Part shown: piece after piece, positions 7,599 through 17,402 of the stretch
Position numbering within the stretch: the stretch's first letter is position 1
Layout of the letters: each line of letters opens with the position of its first letter
Assembly: GCF_004570385.1 (NCBI RefSeq)
Contig: NZ_SPQL01000006.1
Coordinates: forward strand, 124,001 to 188,000
Source of the DNA: Blastococcus sp. CT_GayMR19
Lineage (GTDB): Bacteria; Actinomycetota; Actinomycetes; Mycobacteriales; Geodermatophilaceae
DNA: 64,000 bases
Direction of reading: 5' to 3'
The notes under the pieces: generated by a model
What the model was told of the DNA's origin: nothing
The model's database searches: none
Seen by the model: the letters and a program-made list of their open reading frames with translations, nothing else
Position numbers and translations under genes: made by a program

Positions 7599-10286
7599 AT
7601 GCAGACCGCCGAGATCCGCCGCCGCTTCCTCGAGCACTTCGCCCAGCGTGAGCACACCGTCGTCCCGAGCGCCTCGCTGATCTCTCCCGACCCGACGCTG
7701 CTGTTCACCGTCGCCGGGATGGTGCCGTTCATCCCGTACCTCACCGGCCGGGAGCCGGCGCCCTTCCAGCGGGCGACCAGCGTGCAGAAGTGCGTCCGCA
7801 CCCTCGACATCGAGGAGGTGGGCAAGACCACGCGGCACGGCACGTTCTTCCAGATGAACGGCAACTTCTCCTTCGGCGACTACTTCAAGGAAGGCGCGAT
7901 CTCCTACGCCTGGGAGCTGGTCACCGGGCGGATCGAGGACGGCGGGCTCGGCTTCGACCCCGACCGGATCTGGCCCACGGTCTACCTGGACGACGACGAG
8001 GCCTTCGACGCCTGGCACCGCGTCGCCGGCGTCCCCAAGGAGCGGATCCAGCGGCGGGGCAAGGAGGACAACTACTGGCACACCGGCGCCCCCGGGCCGG
8101 CCGGTCCCTGCTCGGAGATCCACTATGACCGCGGTCCGGAGTTCGGCCCCGACGGCGGCCCGGAGGTCGACCTCGCGGGCGACCGGTTCCTGGAGATCTG
8201 GAACCTCGTCTTCATGCAGTACGAGCGGGGCGAGGGGGAGGGGAAGAACTTCCCGATCCTCGGCGAGCTGCCGAAGAAGAACATCGACACCGGCATGGGC
8301 CTGGAGCGGGTGGCCTTCCTGATGCAGGGCGTCGACAACATGTACGAGATCGACGAGGTCGCGCCGGTGCTCCGCCGCGCCGCCGAGCTGGCCGGGGTCA
8401 CCTACGGCCGCGATCACGCCGCCGACGTCCGCCTGCGCGTCGTCGCCGACCACGTGCGCAGCGGGCTGATGCTCATCGGGGACGGCGTGACGCCCGGCAA
8501 CGAGGGCCGCGGGTACATCCTGCGCCGGCTGCTCCGCCGCGCCGTCCGCTCGATGAAGCTGCTCGGCATCGACGAAGCCACGCTGCCCGAGCTCCTGCCG
8601 GTGTCCCGGGACGCGATGTCGGCGAGCTATCCGGAGGTCGCCACCGACTTCGCCCGGATCTCCTCGATCGCCTACGCCGAGGAGGAGGCGTTCCGGCGCA
8701 CGCTCTCGGCCGGGACGACGCTGTTCGACACCGCCGTCGACCAGGCCAAGAAGGCTGGGACGCCGGCGCTCTCCGGCGAGCAGGCGTTCAGCCTGCACGA
8801 CACGTTCGGCTTCCCGATCGACGTCACCCTCGAGATGGCCGCCGAGCAGGGCGTGACCGTCGACGAGGAGGGCTTCCGCGCGCTGATGAAGCAGCAGCGC
8901 GACCGCGCCCGCGCCGACTCCCGCGCCAAGCGCACCGGCGCGGTCGACGTGCTGGCCTACCGCCGGCTGCTCGCCGAGCACGGTCCCACCGACTGGCAGG
9001 CGTACGACACCCTGCGCACCGACTCCCGCGTGCTCGCCGTCGTCTCCGAGCTCGCCGGGGAGGACGACGGCGCGACCGTCGCCGGCCCCGGCGAGATCAC
9101 CCGGGTCGTCCTGGACCGCACCCCGTTCTACGCGGAGTCCGGCGGCCAGGTCGCCGATGCGGGCGTGCTCACCTGGGACGAAGGCACCGCCGAGGTCCTC
9201 GACGTCCAGCGGCCGGTCAAGGGCCTGGTCGCGCACCAGGTCCGCGTCCTGGAGGGCGAGCTCCGCGAGGGTGCCGAGCTCACCGCCGAGGTCGACTACG
9301 AGTGGCGGCTGTCGGCCTGCCAGGCGCACTCCGGCACGCACGTCGTCCACGCCGCGCTGCGCCAGGTCCTCGGCCCGCAGGCGCTCCAGTCGGGCTCCTA
9401 CAACCGGCCGGGCTACCTGCGGCTCGACTTCGCCTGGCAGGGCGCGCTCAGCCAGCAGCAGCGCAGCGACATCGAGGACGTCGCCAACGCCGCGGTCCGT
9501 GCCGACCACAAGGTCACCGCCTCTTACATGACGCTGCCGGAGGCCCAGGCCTTCGGGGCGCTGGCGCTCTTCGGGGAGACCTACGGCGAGCAGGTGCGCG
9601 TCGTCGAGATCGGCGGGCCCTGGTCGCGGGAGCTCTGTGGTGGCACCCACGTGCGGGGCAGCGCGCAGATCGGCACGCTGGCGCTCACAGGGGAGTCCTC
9701 GGTCGGTTCGGGGTCGCGCCGGGTGGAGGCCGTCGTGGGGCTCGAGGGCTTCCGCTACCTGGCCCGGGAGCGCGACCTGGTCCGCCAGCTCGCCGACCTG
9801 CTGAAGGCGCCGCAGGACGGGCTGGTCGAGCGGGTCAGCGGGATGCTGGCGCGGCTGCGCGACGCGGACAAGGAGCTGGCCGAGCTGCGCGGCCAGCAGA
9901 ACCTCGCGGCAGCGGGCTCGCTGGCCGCCTCGGCGCACGACGTCGGCGGCGTCACCGTGGTCACCGGCTCGCCCGCCGGCCTCGGCGGGGGCGACCTGAG
10001 GACGCTCGCCCTGGACATCCGGGGCCGGCTGCCGGACGCCGCGCCCACCGTGGTCCTGCTGGCGTCGGAGTCCGGTGGCAAGGTGGCGCTGGTGGCAGCA
10101 CTGAACCCGGCCGCGCTCGCGCGCGGACTGTCGGCCAACGACCTGCTCCGGGCTGCTGCCCCGCCGGTCGGGGGCCGGGGTGGCGGCAAGGCCGACGTCG
10201 CCCAGGGTGGCGGAACCGACCCCGCGGGTATCCCCGCGGCGTTGCAGGCCGGCGAGCAGGCGGTTGCGACCGCCACTGGGAGGTAG
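7599..10286 (+). CDS. alaS: alanyl-tRNA synthetase
   Basis: 895 aa, normal bacterial length. Domains in order: class II catalytic core (GTFFQMNGNFSFGDYFKE; GMGLERVAFLMQG), helical tRNA-recognition domain, editing domain with its zinc and catalytic motifs (HSGTHVVH near residue 578 and CGGTH near 680), and the C-Ala domain ending in GGRGGGKADVAQGGG. It acts in the cytoplasm and clears mischarged Ser/Gly-tRNA-Ala through the editing site. It is followed after 6 bp by ruvX, as in most actinobacteria. Confidence 0.97.
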   Translation: MQTAEIRRRFLEHFAQREHTVVPSASLISPDPTLLFTVAGMVPFIPYLTGREPAPFQRATSVQKCVRTLDIEEVGKTTRHGTFFQMNGNFSFGDYFKEGAISYAWELVTGRIEDGGLGFDPDRIWPTVYLDDDEAFDAWHRVAGVPKERIQRRGKEDNYWHTGAPGPAGPCSEIHYDRGPEFGPDGGPEVDLAGDRFLEIWNLVFMQYERGEGEGKNFPILGELPKKNIDTGMGLERVAFLMQGVDNMYEIDEVAPVLRRAAELAGVTYGRDHAADVRLRVVADHVRSGLMLIGDGVTPGNEGRGYILRRLLRRAVRSMKLLGIDEATLPELLPVSRDAMSASYPEVATDFARISSIAYAEEEAFRRTLSAGTTLFDTAVDQAKKAGTPALSGEQAFSLHDTFGFPIDVTLEMAAEQGVTVDEEGFRALMKQQRDRARADSRAKRTGAVDVLAYRRLLAEHGPTDWQAYDTLRTDSRVLAVVSELAGEDDGATVAGPGEITRVVLDRTPFYAESGGQVADAGVLTWDEGTAEVLDVQRPVKGLVAHQVRVLEGELREGAELTAEVDYEWRLSACQAHSGTHVVHAALRQVLGPQALQSGSYNRPGYLRLDFAWQGALSQQQRSDIEDVANAAVRADHKVTASYMTLPEAQAFGALALFGETYGEQVRVVEIGGPWSRELCGGTHVRGSAQIGTLALTGESSVGSGSRRVEAVVGLEGFRYLARERDLVRQLADLLKAPQDGLVERVSGMLARLRDADKELAELRGQQNLAAAGSLAASAHDVGGVTVVTGSPAGLGGGDLRTLALDIRGRLPDAAPTVVLLASESGGKVALVAALNPAALARGLSANDLLRAAAPPVGGRGGGKADVAQGGGTDPAGIPAALQAGEQAVATATGR

Positions 10287-10292
10287 ACCAGC

Positions 10293-10967
10293 GTGCCTGA
10301 TCGGAACGATTACAACCCCGAGGACACCGGTCCCGTCGGCGGACGGCGGCGCGACCTGCCGGCCGTCCCACCGGCCCGGCCGCGTGCGACCACACCTCAG
10401 CCGACGTACCACCCGACGACCGAGCTCGACCTCGGCCGCGGGTTCCCGCCGCCGGTCACGCACGAGACGAGCGAGATCGATCTCAGTGGCGGCTGGCCCG
10501 AGCACTTGAAGGTGCCGCCCCGGCGGGCGTCGTCGCGCCCGTCCGGCCGGGTGCTGGGGGTCGACGTGGGCACGGTCCGGGTCGGCGTCGCTCTGTCGGA
10601 CCCGACCGGCACGATCGCCAGCCCGCTGGAGACGCTCCATCGCGCGAAGGACGAGTCCGATCTGGACCGGCTCGCGGCGCTCGTCGTGGAACACGAGGTA
10701 TCAGAGGTGGTGGTGGGAGAGCCGAGGCATCTGTCAGGTGCGTCGGGCGCTTCCGCCCAGGATGCCCGTGCCTACTCTGAGGCACTGGCCAGTCGCGCAG
10801 CGGATGTGCCGGTGTACTTGATCGACGAAAGGCTCTCCACCGTGACCGCAGCCAGTCACCTGCGCGCGGGCGGCATCGACAGCCGCAAGCAGCGTCCGGT
10901 GATCGACCAGGCGGCCGCGGTGGTGATCCTGCAGCAGTACCTCGACAGCCGGCAGACCCGATCATGA
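10293..10967 (+). CDS. ruvX: YqgF/RuvX family putative pre-16S rRNA nuclease with N-terminal extension
   Basis: 224 aa. The RNase H-like YqgF domain begins near residue 86 (VLGVDVGTVRVGVALSD) and contains the later motifs VVVGEPRHLSG and DERLSTVTA. The family is linked to 16S rRNA 5'-end maturation and was earlier called a Holliday junction resolvase. Most members are about 140-160 aa; here a proline- and charge-rich leader of some 85 residues precedes the domain and carries a duplicated motif (TELDLGRGFP at 43-52, SEIDLSGGWP at 60-69). It starts 6 bp after alaS at a GTG. Confidence 0.9.
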   Translation: MPDRNDYNPEDTGPVGGRRRDLPAVPPARPRATTPQPTYHPTTELDLGRGFPPPVTHETSEIDLSGGWPEHLKVPPRRASSRPSGRVLGVDVGTVRVGVALSDPTGTIASPLETLHRAKDESDLDRLAALVVEHEVSEVVVGEPRHLSGASGASAQDARAYSEALASRAADVPVYLIDERLSTVTAASHLRAGGIDSRKQRPVIDQAAAVVILQQYLDSRQTRS

Positions 10968-11040
10968 CCGGCTCGGCGGGGCGCTGTTCGACAGCACCGC
11001 CGCCGGGCGAATCGCCGGCGTGCGCCAGCGAGGAGGACAC

Positions 11041-12936
11041 ATGACCGATCCCAGCGGATCGCGCGGAGGCCGACATTCGTCCGGCTTCCCGGAGAGCCCG
11101 TTCACGGCCGGCCACGAGTTCCGCGCCGACTTCCCGGTGCCGCGCACTCCGGGCTTCGCCGCCCCGCGCTACGAGGACGCCCGCTACGAGCCGCCGCTGT
11201 GGACCACCGCGACCGCGGGCTCCGCGTTCGACGCATCCGCGCACACCACCGGGGGCCTCCGTTCCGGCTCCGGCCTGCTCGACCGCCGTCCGGACGAGAC
11301 CGGCCCGCTCGTCGAGCCCGAGTGGTGGTCCTCTCCCGGTGCCGAGCACCTGGGCGGTCCCCTGACCGCACGGCACAGCCGTGACGAGCCGCCCGGCCGG
11401 GGCGCCTGGGGCTCCGACCCCCGCACCGGCCCCGCATCGCCCCATCCCTCCGCCCCGCTCCCGCCGATGCCCCCGGGCGTGTGGGACCGGCTGCAGTCCC
11501 GCCACGGCGCGCCGGGCGACGACGCCGCGACCGTGGCGCAGCCGCTCGTCCCCGGGGCGCCCCCGGTGTCCGAGGAGCCCGGCGCACCGTCGGACGAGGA
11601 GACCGAGGCGCACCACCTCGACCCACGCGCCTGGGAGGACCAGACCGGCGGGCTGGACGTCATCGGTGCCCACGTCGCCGAGGACGCGCCCCGTCCGCGC
11701 GGACGCCGGGCCCGCCGCGAGGCCGCCGAGGCCGCCCGCCGCGCGGAGTACGAAGCCGGCGAAGACCTGGAGGCGGCCGGCCTCGAGCCGGACGACCTCG
11801 AGCACGACGTCCTGGGTCCCGACGGCCTGGTGCGCGACGAGCACTTCGGGGAGGACATCCCCGTCAAGCCCTACGACCCGCGTTCCAGCCGCGCGCGCCG
11901 GCGCCGGCGTCCGATCGCGATCGTGGTCTCGCTGCTGCTGCTGGCCGGGCTCGTCGTCGGCATCGTCGTCGGCGGGCAGCGGCTGCTGACGCTGATCGAC
12001 CCTACGTCGCGCGACTACACCGGGCAGGGGACAGGAACGCAGGACATCCGCGTCAGCGAAGGTGAGACGCTCAGCGACATCGCGCGGACCCTGGTCGACG
12101 CCGGCGTCATCGCCTCCGCCGGCCCGTTCGTCGTGGCCGCCGAGGCCAACGCGGAGTCCAAGGGCATCCAGCCCGGTGTCTACGCCCTGCGGAAGCAGAT
12201 GAGCGGGCAGGCAGCGCTGGATCTGCTGCTCGACCCCGCGGCGCGCCAGCTCTCCCGGGTCACCCTGCCCGAGGGGCTCACCGTCCAGCGCACGCTGGCC
12301 CGCCTCGCCGAGGCGACCGGCCGGCCGGAGGCGGAGTTCCAGGCCGCGGCCTCCGACCTCGCGGCGCTCGGCCTGCCCGCCTACGCCACCGGCGGCCTCG
12401 AGGGCTTCCTCTTCCCGGCCACCTACGACGTCGAGCCCGACGACGCGCCGGCGGACATCCTGCGGCAGATGGTCACCCGCTCGGTGCAGATGCTCGACCA
12501 GCTGCAGATCCCGGTCGAGCGTCGGCTCGAGGTCGTCACCAAGGCGAGCCTGGTGCAGGCCGAGGCGGGCTCGGTGGAGGACATGGGCAAGGTGGCCCGC
12601 GTCCTGGAGAACCGGCTGGCCGACGGGATGGCCCTGCAGCTCGACACCACGGTCAACTACGCCAACAACAAGGGCGGGATCACCACCACCGCCCAGGACC
12701 GGGCCAACCCCTCGCCGTACAACACCTACGTGCACGCCGGCCTCCCGCCCGGGGCGATCAGCAACCCCGGTGAGGACGCGCTGCGGGCGGTGCTGGCACC
12801 CACCCCGGGCGACTGGCGCTTCTTCGTGGTCGTCGACCCCGACACCGGGGAGACCCGGTTCGGGGCCACCGCCGAGGAGCACGAGCAGAACGTGCTGCTG
12901 TTCCAGCAGTGGCTGCGGGAGAACCCCGAGGGATGA
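11041..12936 (+). CDS. mltG: endolytic murein transglycosylase MltG with long cytoplasmic N-terminus
   Basis: 631 aa. The ATG at 11041 is chosen because AGGAGGA (11031-11037) lies just before it; a GTG at 11020 in the same frame has no such site. Residues 1-285 are a Pro/Glu-rich, low-complexity cytoplasmic region. One membrane segment follows (about 289-312, IAIVVSLLLLAGLVVGIVV), then the extracytoplasmic YceG domain, with the catalytic glutamate probably in ASLVQAEAG. MltG cuts nascent glycan strands next to elongating synthases. The gene sits between ruvX and aroE as in many actinobacteria. Its stop codon opens a tandem stop/start ladder. Confidence 0.9.
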   Translation: MTDPSGSRGGRHSSGFPESPFTAGHEFRADFPVPRTPGFAAPRYEDARYEPPLWTTATAGSAFDASAHTTGGLRSGSGLLDRRPDETGPLVEPEWWSSPGAEHLGGPLTARHSRDEPPGRGAWGSDPRTGPASPHPSAPLPPMPPGVWDRLQSRHGAPGDDAATVAQPLVPGAPPVSEEPGAPSDEETEAHHLDPRAWEDQTGGLDVIGAHVAEDAPRPRGRRARREAAEAARRAEYEAGEDLEAAGLEPDDLEHDVLGPDGLVRDEHFGEDIPVKPYDPRSSRARRRRRPIAIVVSLLLLAGLVVGIVVGGQRLLTLIDPTSRDYTGQGTGTQDIRVSEGETLSDIARTLVDAGVIASAGPFVVAAEANAESKGIQPGVYALRKQMSGQAALDLLLDPAARQLSRVTLPEGLTVQRTLARLAEATGRPEAEFQAAASDLAALGLPAYATGGLEGFLFPATYDVEPDDAPADILRQMVTRSVQMLDQLQIPVERRLEVVTKASLVQAEAGSVEDMGKVARVLENRLADGMALQLDTTVNYANNKGGITTTAQDRANPSPYNTYVHAGLPPGAISNPGEDALRAVLAPTPGDWRFFVVVDPDTGETRFGATAEEHEQNVLLFQQWLRENPEG

Positions 12937-12993
12937 GGACAGCGGGATGAGGACAGCGGGATGAGGACGCGCGGGATGAGGACGGTGCGGTGA
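12933..12993 (+). repeat. Tandem stop/start ladder at the mltG-aroE junction
   Basis: A unit of about 14 bp (ATGAGGACAGCGGG) is repeated with starts at 12933, 12947, 12961 and 12976 and a diverged last copy at the aroE GTG (12990). Every copy begins ATGA or GTGA, so stop and start codons overlap at every step. The first two units encode overlapping MRTAG-stop mini-cistrons; the third is one base longer and reads through to the TGA at 12991-12993, overlapping the aroE start. Confidence 0.85.
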
Positions 12994-13793
12994 GGGCAGC
13001 GGTCCTCGGTCGCCCCGTCAGCCATTCCCTCTCGCCGCTGCTGCACCGGGCCGCCTACGCGGCACTGGGGCTGGCCGACTGGACCTACGACGCCTTGGAC
13101 GTGGGCGCCGAGGACCTCCCGGAGCTGCTGGCCGGGCTGGGGCCGGAGTGGCGGGGCTTCTCCGTCACGATGCCGTGCAAGCAGGCGGCCGCGGCGGTCG
13201 CCGACGTCGTGGAACCACTGCCCCGGCTGCTGGGGGCGGCGAACACGCTGATCCGCACCGACGCCGGCTGGCGTGCGGAGAACACCGACGTCAGCGGCGT
13301 CGGGATGGCCCTGCAGCTGGCCGGCGTCGAGGAGGTCGGTGAGGCGGCGATCGTCGGTGCCGGCGGCACGGCGGGCGCGGCGGCCGTCGCCCTGGCGTCC
13401 CTGGGCGCGGCGCACGTCGAGGTCGTCGTCCGGGATCCGTCGCGTGCGGCGGGCCTGACCCGGGTGCTGGACACGCTGGGCGTCCCGGTGACCGTCTCCC
13501 GGCTGGCCGACGCCGTCCTCGACGCGGCCGTGGTGGTGAGCACCGTCCCCGTCGACGCCCAGCCCGACGTCCTGGACCTTCCCTGGCGGGGCGGCCAGAC
13601 CGTGCTCGACGTCCTCTACGCGAACTGGCCCACGCCGCTGGCGCAACGGGTGGGCGAGGTGGGCGGGACCGTCGCCGGGGGGCTCGACGTGCTGTTCTGG
13701 CAGGCGACCCTGCAGGTGGAGCTGATGACGGGGCAGCCCGCGCCGATCGCCGCCATGCGGGCGGCTCTGGACGCCGCCGTGGGCCCCCGCTGA
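12990..13793 (+). CDS. aroE: shikimate dehydrogenase
   Basis: 267 aa. NADP-dependent reduction of 3-dehydroshikimate in the chorismate pathway. Seen: substrate-binding VSHSLSPLLHRAAY at the N-terminus, FSVTMPCKQAA with the catalytic lysine (the family usually has NVTxPxK), AENTDVSG, and the Rossmann loop VGAGGTAGAA. The Cys in MPCK is common in actinobacterial AroE. The GTG start is the last rung of the stop/start ladder, so translation probably depends on ribosomes terminating at mltG. Confidence 0.93.
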   Translation: MRAAVLGRPVSHSLSPLLHRAAYAALGLADWTYDALDVGAEDLPELLAGLGPEWRGFSVTMPCKQAAAAVADVVEPLPRLLGAANTLIRTDAGWRAENTDVSGVGMALQLAGVEEVGEAAIVGAGGTAGAAAVALASLGAAHVEVVVRDPSRAAGLTRVLDTLGVPVTVSRLADAVLDAAVVVSTVPVDAQPDVLDLPWRGGQTVLDVLYANWPTPLAQRVGEVGGTVAGGLDVLFWQATLQVELMTGQPAPIAAMRAALDAAVGPR

Positions 13794-13805
13794 CGTCCTG
13801 ACCCG

Positions 13806-14498
13806 ATGGACGTCCTCGAAGGGCCGGCGGCGGGGGGAGCGCACCCGGCCGCCGTGCTGGTCGTGGCCGCGCTGGTCGCGGTGGTGCTCGGGCCGTGGCT
13901 GGCCCGCGTCGCCGTCCGCCTGGCGTCGCGGGACGCCGACCTGCGTCCTACCGCGGTGCGGGTGGTGGTCACGGTCGTCGCCCTCGGGGCGCTGCTCGCC
14001 GGGGCGCTCCTGCTCACGGGTGTCCGCCCGGCGGCCGTCGCGTTCGCCTGGGCCGGCGGCGCCGCCGTGGTCCTCGCCTCGGTGGACCTGCTGGTGCACC
14101 GGCTGCCCGACCGGGTCACCTATCCCGCCTACGCCGTCTGCGCCGTCTCCCTCACCGTGGACGCCGCCGTGATGGACGAGTGGGCACCGCTCGGCCGGGC
14201 GGTGGTCGCGGCGGCCGCCGCCTTCGCCGTGGCGGCCGGTGCCGCGGCGGTGTCGCCGCAGGGGCTCGGCTTCGGGGACGTGAAGCTGCTCGGGATGGTC
14301 GGTCTGGTCCTGGGCTGGGTGGGCTGGGGTGTGGTGCTCGTGGGCGTCTTCCTCGGCCTGCTCACCGGCGCCGTCGTCTCGCTGGTGCTCCTGGCCACCC
14401 GCCGTGCCGGATGGCGGACGGCGCTGCCGTTCGGGCCGCCGCTGCTGACCGGCGCCGTGATCGCCCTGGCGCTGGCGGGCCCCGTACCCGTCGGTTGA
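13806..14498 (+). CDS. A24-family prepilin peptidase
   Basis: 230 aa polytopic membrane protein with about six hydrophobic segments. The two conserved aspartates of type IV prepilin peptidases are visible in [12 protein letters not shown] and in the GxGD motif GFGDVKLLG. The zinc-binding N-terminal methylase domain of PilD is missing, as in most short actinobacterial members. It would cleave prepilin-like leaders of Flp/Tad or DNA-uptake pilins, though no pilin gene is near. It sits 12 bp after aroE inside the aro block. Confidence 0.85.
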   Translation: MDVLEGPAAGGAHPAAVLVVAALVAVVLGPWLARVAVRLASRDADLRPTAVRVVVTVVALGALLAGALLLTGVRPAAVAFAWAGGAAVVLASVDLLVHRLPDRVTYPAYAVCAVSLTVDAAVMDEWAPLGRAVVAAAAAFAVAAGAAAVSPQGLGFGDVKLLGMVGLVLGWVGWGVVLVGVFLGLLTGAVVSLVLLATRRAGWRTALPFGPPLLTGAVIALALAGPVPVG

Positions 14499-14531
14499 GC
14501 GGTGCCGGACGGGTGCGGCGGGCCCGCCTGG

Positions 14532-14537
14532 CAGAAT
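14532..14537 (+). promoter_or_regulatory. -10 element for leaderless aroC
   Basis: CAGAAT ends 7 bp before the aroC ATG at 14545, in a gap with no Shine-Dalgarno sequence. This suggests a leaderless promoter for the aroC-aroK-aroB group inside the larger cluster. No -35 box is recognised. Confidence 0.45.
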
Positions 14538-14544
14538 CCCGGCC

Positions 14545-15726
14545 ATGTTGCGCTGGCTGACCGCAGGTGAGTCGCACGGGCAGCAGCTCACCGCCATCCT
14601 CGAGGGGCTCCCGGCCGGCGTCGAGGTGCAGACCGCCGATCTCGACGCCGCCCTGGCCCGTCGCCGGCTCGGTCACGGGCGCGGCGCGCGGATGTCGTTC
14701 GAGCAGGACGAGGTCACCCTCACCGGCGGTGTGCGGCACGGCCGCACCCAGGGTGGCCCGATCGCCGTCCAGGTGGGCAACACCGAATGGCCGAAGTGGA
14801 CGACGGTGATGTCCGCCGACCCGGTGGACCCCGAGATCCTGGCCGGCCAGGCCCGCAACGCGCCGCTCACCCGTCCGCGTCCCGGGCACGCCGACCTCGC
14901 CGGCATGCAGAAGTACGGCTTCGACGACGCCCGCCCCGTGCTCGAGCGGGCCAGCGCCCGGGAGACCGCCGCGCGGGTGGCGCTCGGCGCCGTCGCGTCG
15001 GCGTTCCTCCGCCAGACCGTCGGCGCCGAGGTGGTCAGCCACGTGGTCGCGATCGGCCCGGTCGTCGTCCCGGACGGGGTCGTCCCGGGCCCCGGCGACA
15101 ACCCGCGGATCGACGACGACCCGGTCCGCTGCGCCGACCCGGCGACGAGCGAGGCGATGGTGGCCGAGATCGACGACGTCCGGAAGAACGGCGACACCCT
15201 CGGCGGCGTCATCGAGGTCGTCGTGCACGGGCTGCCGCCCGGCCTGGGGAGCCACGTGCACTGGGACCGCCGGCTCGACGCGCGGCTGGCCGGTGCCCTG
15301 ATGGGCGTCCAGTCGGTGAAGGCCGTCGAGGTCGGGGACGGGCTCGAGACCGCCCGCCGCCGCGGCTCGGTGGCCCACGACGAGATCGTCCGGAACGACG
15401 ACGGCCGGATCGAGCGGGTCACCGACCGCGCCGGCGGCATCGAGGGGGGCATGAGCACCGGCGGGGTGCTGCGGGTGCGTGCCGCGATGAAGCCGATCTC
15501 CACGGTGCCGCGGGCGCTGCAGACCGTCGACGTCGCGACCGGCGAAGCCGCCGTCGCGATCAACCAGCGCAGCGACGCCTGCGCCGTGCCCCGGGGGAGC
15601 GTGGTCATGGAGGCGATGGTGGCCCTCGTCCTCGCCGACGCGGTCCTCGAGAAGTTCGGCGGCGACTCGGTCGCGGAGACCCGCCGCAACGTGCACTCCT
15701 ACCTCGACGCGCTGCAGATCCGGTGA
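14545..15726 (+). CDS. aroC: chorismate synthase
   Basis: 393 aa. Converts EPSP to chorismate using reduced FMN. Family signatures are present in order: [20 protein letters not shown] at the N-terminus, [11 protein letters not shown], [18 protein letters not shown], the [16 protein letters not shown] helix, and [12 protein letters not shown] near the C-terminus. Length fits the actinobacterial type. The stop overlaps the aroK GTG start by 4 bp (GTGA at 15723). Confidence 0.96.
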   Translation: MLRWLTAGESHGQQLTAILEGLPAGVEVQTADLDAALARRRLGHGRGARMSFEQDEVTLTGGVRHGRTQGGPIAVQVGNTEWPKWTTVMSADPVDPEILAGQARNAPLTRPRPGHADLAGMQKYGFDDARPVLERASARETAARVALGAVASAFLRQTVGAEVVSHVVAIGPVVVPDGVVPGPGDNPRIDDDPVRCADPATSEAMVAEIDDVRKNGDTLGGVIEVVVHGLPPGLGSHVHWDRRLDARLAGALMGVQSVKAVEVGDGLETARRRGSVAHDEIVRNDDGRIERVTDRAGGIEGGMSTGGVLRVRAAMKPISTVPRALQTVDVATGEAAVAINQRSDACAVPRGSVVMEAMVALVLADAVLEKFGGDSVAETRRNVHSYLDALQIR

Positions 15727-16295
15727 GTCTCCCCGTTCTGGTGCTCGTCGGGCCGCCGGCGTCGGGCAAGACCACCGTAGGGACGGCGGTGGCGCAGGCG
15801 CTCGGCGTCGCCTTCCGCGACACCGATGCCGACGTCGAGCTCGAGACCGGCAGCTCGGTGGCCGACGTGTTCATCTCGCAGGGGGAGCCGCACTTCCGCG
15901 CCCTGGAGGAGCAGGCCGCCGCCCGTGCCCTGGCCACGCACGGCGGGATCCTCGCGCTCGGCGGGGGAGCCGTGACCAGCGCGGCCACCCGGAAGCTGCT
16001 CGTGGAGTACGGGCAGAGCGGCGGCACCGTCGTCTGGCTGGACGTCGACCTCGCCTCGGCGGCGAAGCGCGTCGGTCTCTCCCGCGACCGCCCCATCCTC
16101 GGCGTCAATCCGCGCGCGATGCTGAGGCACATGCTCGAGACGCGGGCGCCGCTCTACGGCGAGGTGGCCACCCAGAGGGTGCCGACCGGTGGGCGGGGCC
16201 CCGACGAGGTGATGGCCGAGGTGCTCGCCGTCACTGCTCCGCAGGGGAACCCGCAGCCTGCGGCGCCTGGCCCCACGACGTCGGCCGGCCGATGA
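15723..16295 (+). CDS. aroK: shikimate kinase
   Basis: 190 aa. The GTG at 15723 overlaps the aroC stop (GTGA) and gives a normal-length P-loop kinase. Walker A is GPPASGKTT near the N-terminus; the shikimate-binding acidic motif is [21 protein letters not shown] forms the substrate loop; RDRPIL carries the lid arginine. It phosphorylates shikimate with ATP. The C-terminal 20 residues are Pro/Gly-rich. The stop overlaps the aroB ATG (ATGA at 16292), so aroC, aroK and aroB form a coupled chain. Confidence 0.94.
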   Translation: MSLPVLVLVGPPASGKTTVGTAVAQALGVAFRDTDADVELETGSSVADVFISQGEPHFRALEEQAAARALATHGGILALGGGAVTSAATRKLLVEYGQSGGTVVWLDVDLASAAKRVGLSRDRPILGVNPRAMLRHMLETRAPLYGEVATQRVPTGGRGPDEVMAEVLAVTAPQGNPQPAAPGPTTSAGR

Positions 16296-17341
16296 GGCGC
16301 GTGCCGGTCGCGGGGGACAAGCCCTACGACGTCGTCGTCGGCCCCGGCGCCCAGGTCGAGCTCGGCCTGGTGCTGGCGGGCACACCGCGGGCCGTCGTCG
16401 TCCATGCGCCGCCGCTGGCCGCCGCCGCGGGCGCGGCCGTCGAGATCCTGCAGTCGGCGGGGGTCGCCGCCGGGGCCGTCGTCGTCCCCGACGGGGAGGC
16501 GGCCAAGACCGCCGAGGTCGCCGCCCGCACCTGGGAGGAGTTCGGCCGGCTGGGGCTGACCCGCTCGGACGCCGTCGTCGGGGTCGGCGGGGGAGCGGTC
16601 ACCGACCTCGCCGGGTTCCTGGCCGCCACGTGGGTGCGCGGCGTCCCCGTGGTCCAGGTGCCCACCAGCCTCCTGGGCATGGTCGACGCCGCCATCGGCG
16701 GCAAGACCGGGATCAACACCGGCGCAGGCAAGAACCTGGTCGGCGCGTTCCACCCGCCCGCCGCGGTGCTGGCCGACACCGACGCCCTGGCTGCGCTGCC
16801 GGAGGCGGAGTTCCGCTCGGGGCTCGCCGAGGTCGTCAAGTGCGGTTTCATCGCCGACGCCGCGATCCTGGAGCTGCTCGACGCCGACGCGACCGGCCGC
16901 CGCGACACCGCCGAGCTCATCGAGCGGGCGGTGCGGGTGAAGGCCGACGCCGTGGGCGGGGACCTCTACGACACCGGGCAGCGGGAGTTCCTCAACTACG
17001 GGCACACGCTCGCCCACGCCATCGAGCGGGTCGAGGACTTCGGCTGGCGGCACGGCGAGGCGGTGGCCGTCGGACTCGTGTTCGCCGCCGAGCTGGCCGG
17101 GCAGGCCGGGCTGCTCTCCCGCGAGGACGTCGACCGGCACCGCACCCTGCTGGCCGCCATGGGCCTGCCCACCCGGTACGCGGGCGACTGGGACCGGCTG
17201 CAGGCGGTGATGCGGGTGGACAAGAAGGCCCGCGGCGCATCTCTCCGGTTCGTCGTCCTCGACGGGCTCGGCACGCCGATGATCCTGACCGACCCGGCCC
17301 AGGCCTGGCTCGACGCCGCCTGGTCGGCCGTCGCTCTGTAG
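16292..17341 (+). CDS. aroB: 3-dehydroquinate synthase
   Basis: 349 aa NAD- and metal-dependent cyclase that turns DAHP into 3-dehydroquinate. Seen: the glycine-rich [52 protein letters not shown], and the metal-binding histidines in [11 protein letters not shown] and HGEAVAVG. It starts with a 4-bp overlap with aroK. A 61-bp gap leads to aroQ. Confidence 0.96.
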   Translation: MRRVPVAGDKPYDVVVGPGAQVELGLVLAGTPRAVVVHAPPLAAAAGAAVEILQSAGVAAGAVVVPDGEAAKTAEVAARTWEEFGRLGLTRSDAVVGVGGGAVTDLAGFLAATWVRGVPVVQVPTSLLGMVDAAIGGKTGINTGAGKNLVGAFHPPAAVLADTDALAALPEAEFRSGLAEVVKCGFIADAAILELLDADATGRRDTAELIERAVRVKADAVGGDLYDTGQREFLNYGHTLAHAIERVEDFGWRHGEAVAVGLVFAAELAGQAGLLSREDVDRHRTLLAAMGLPTRYAGDWDRLQAVMRVDKKARGASLRFVVLDGLGTPMILTDPAQAWLDAAWSAVAL

Positions 17342-17402
17342 CTCACCCACCCCACCGCCCCAGCCGATCCACCCGCTCCCACCGCCCCGAACAAGGAGCC
17401 GC

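Noticed and set aside
7533-10694. A 1053-codon open frame on the minus strand across alaS
   Set aside because: Antisense shadow of a high-GC gene; low-complexity translation and no recognisable domain.
10483-12882. A 799-codon open frame on the minus strand across ruvX and mltG
   Set aside because: Also a composition artefact; the plus-strand genes have clear families and correct motifs.
13806-14498. Prepilin peptidase gene as the start of a pilus cluster
   Set aside because: No pilin, ATPase or platform gene is near; it is embedded in the aro block.
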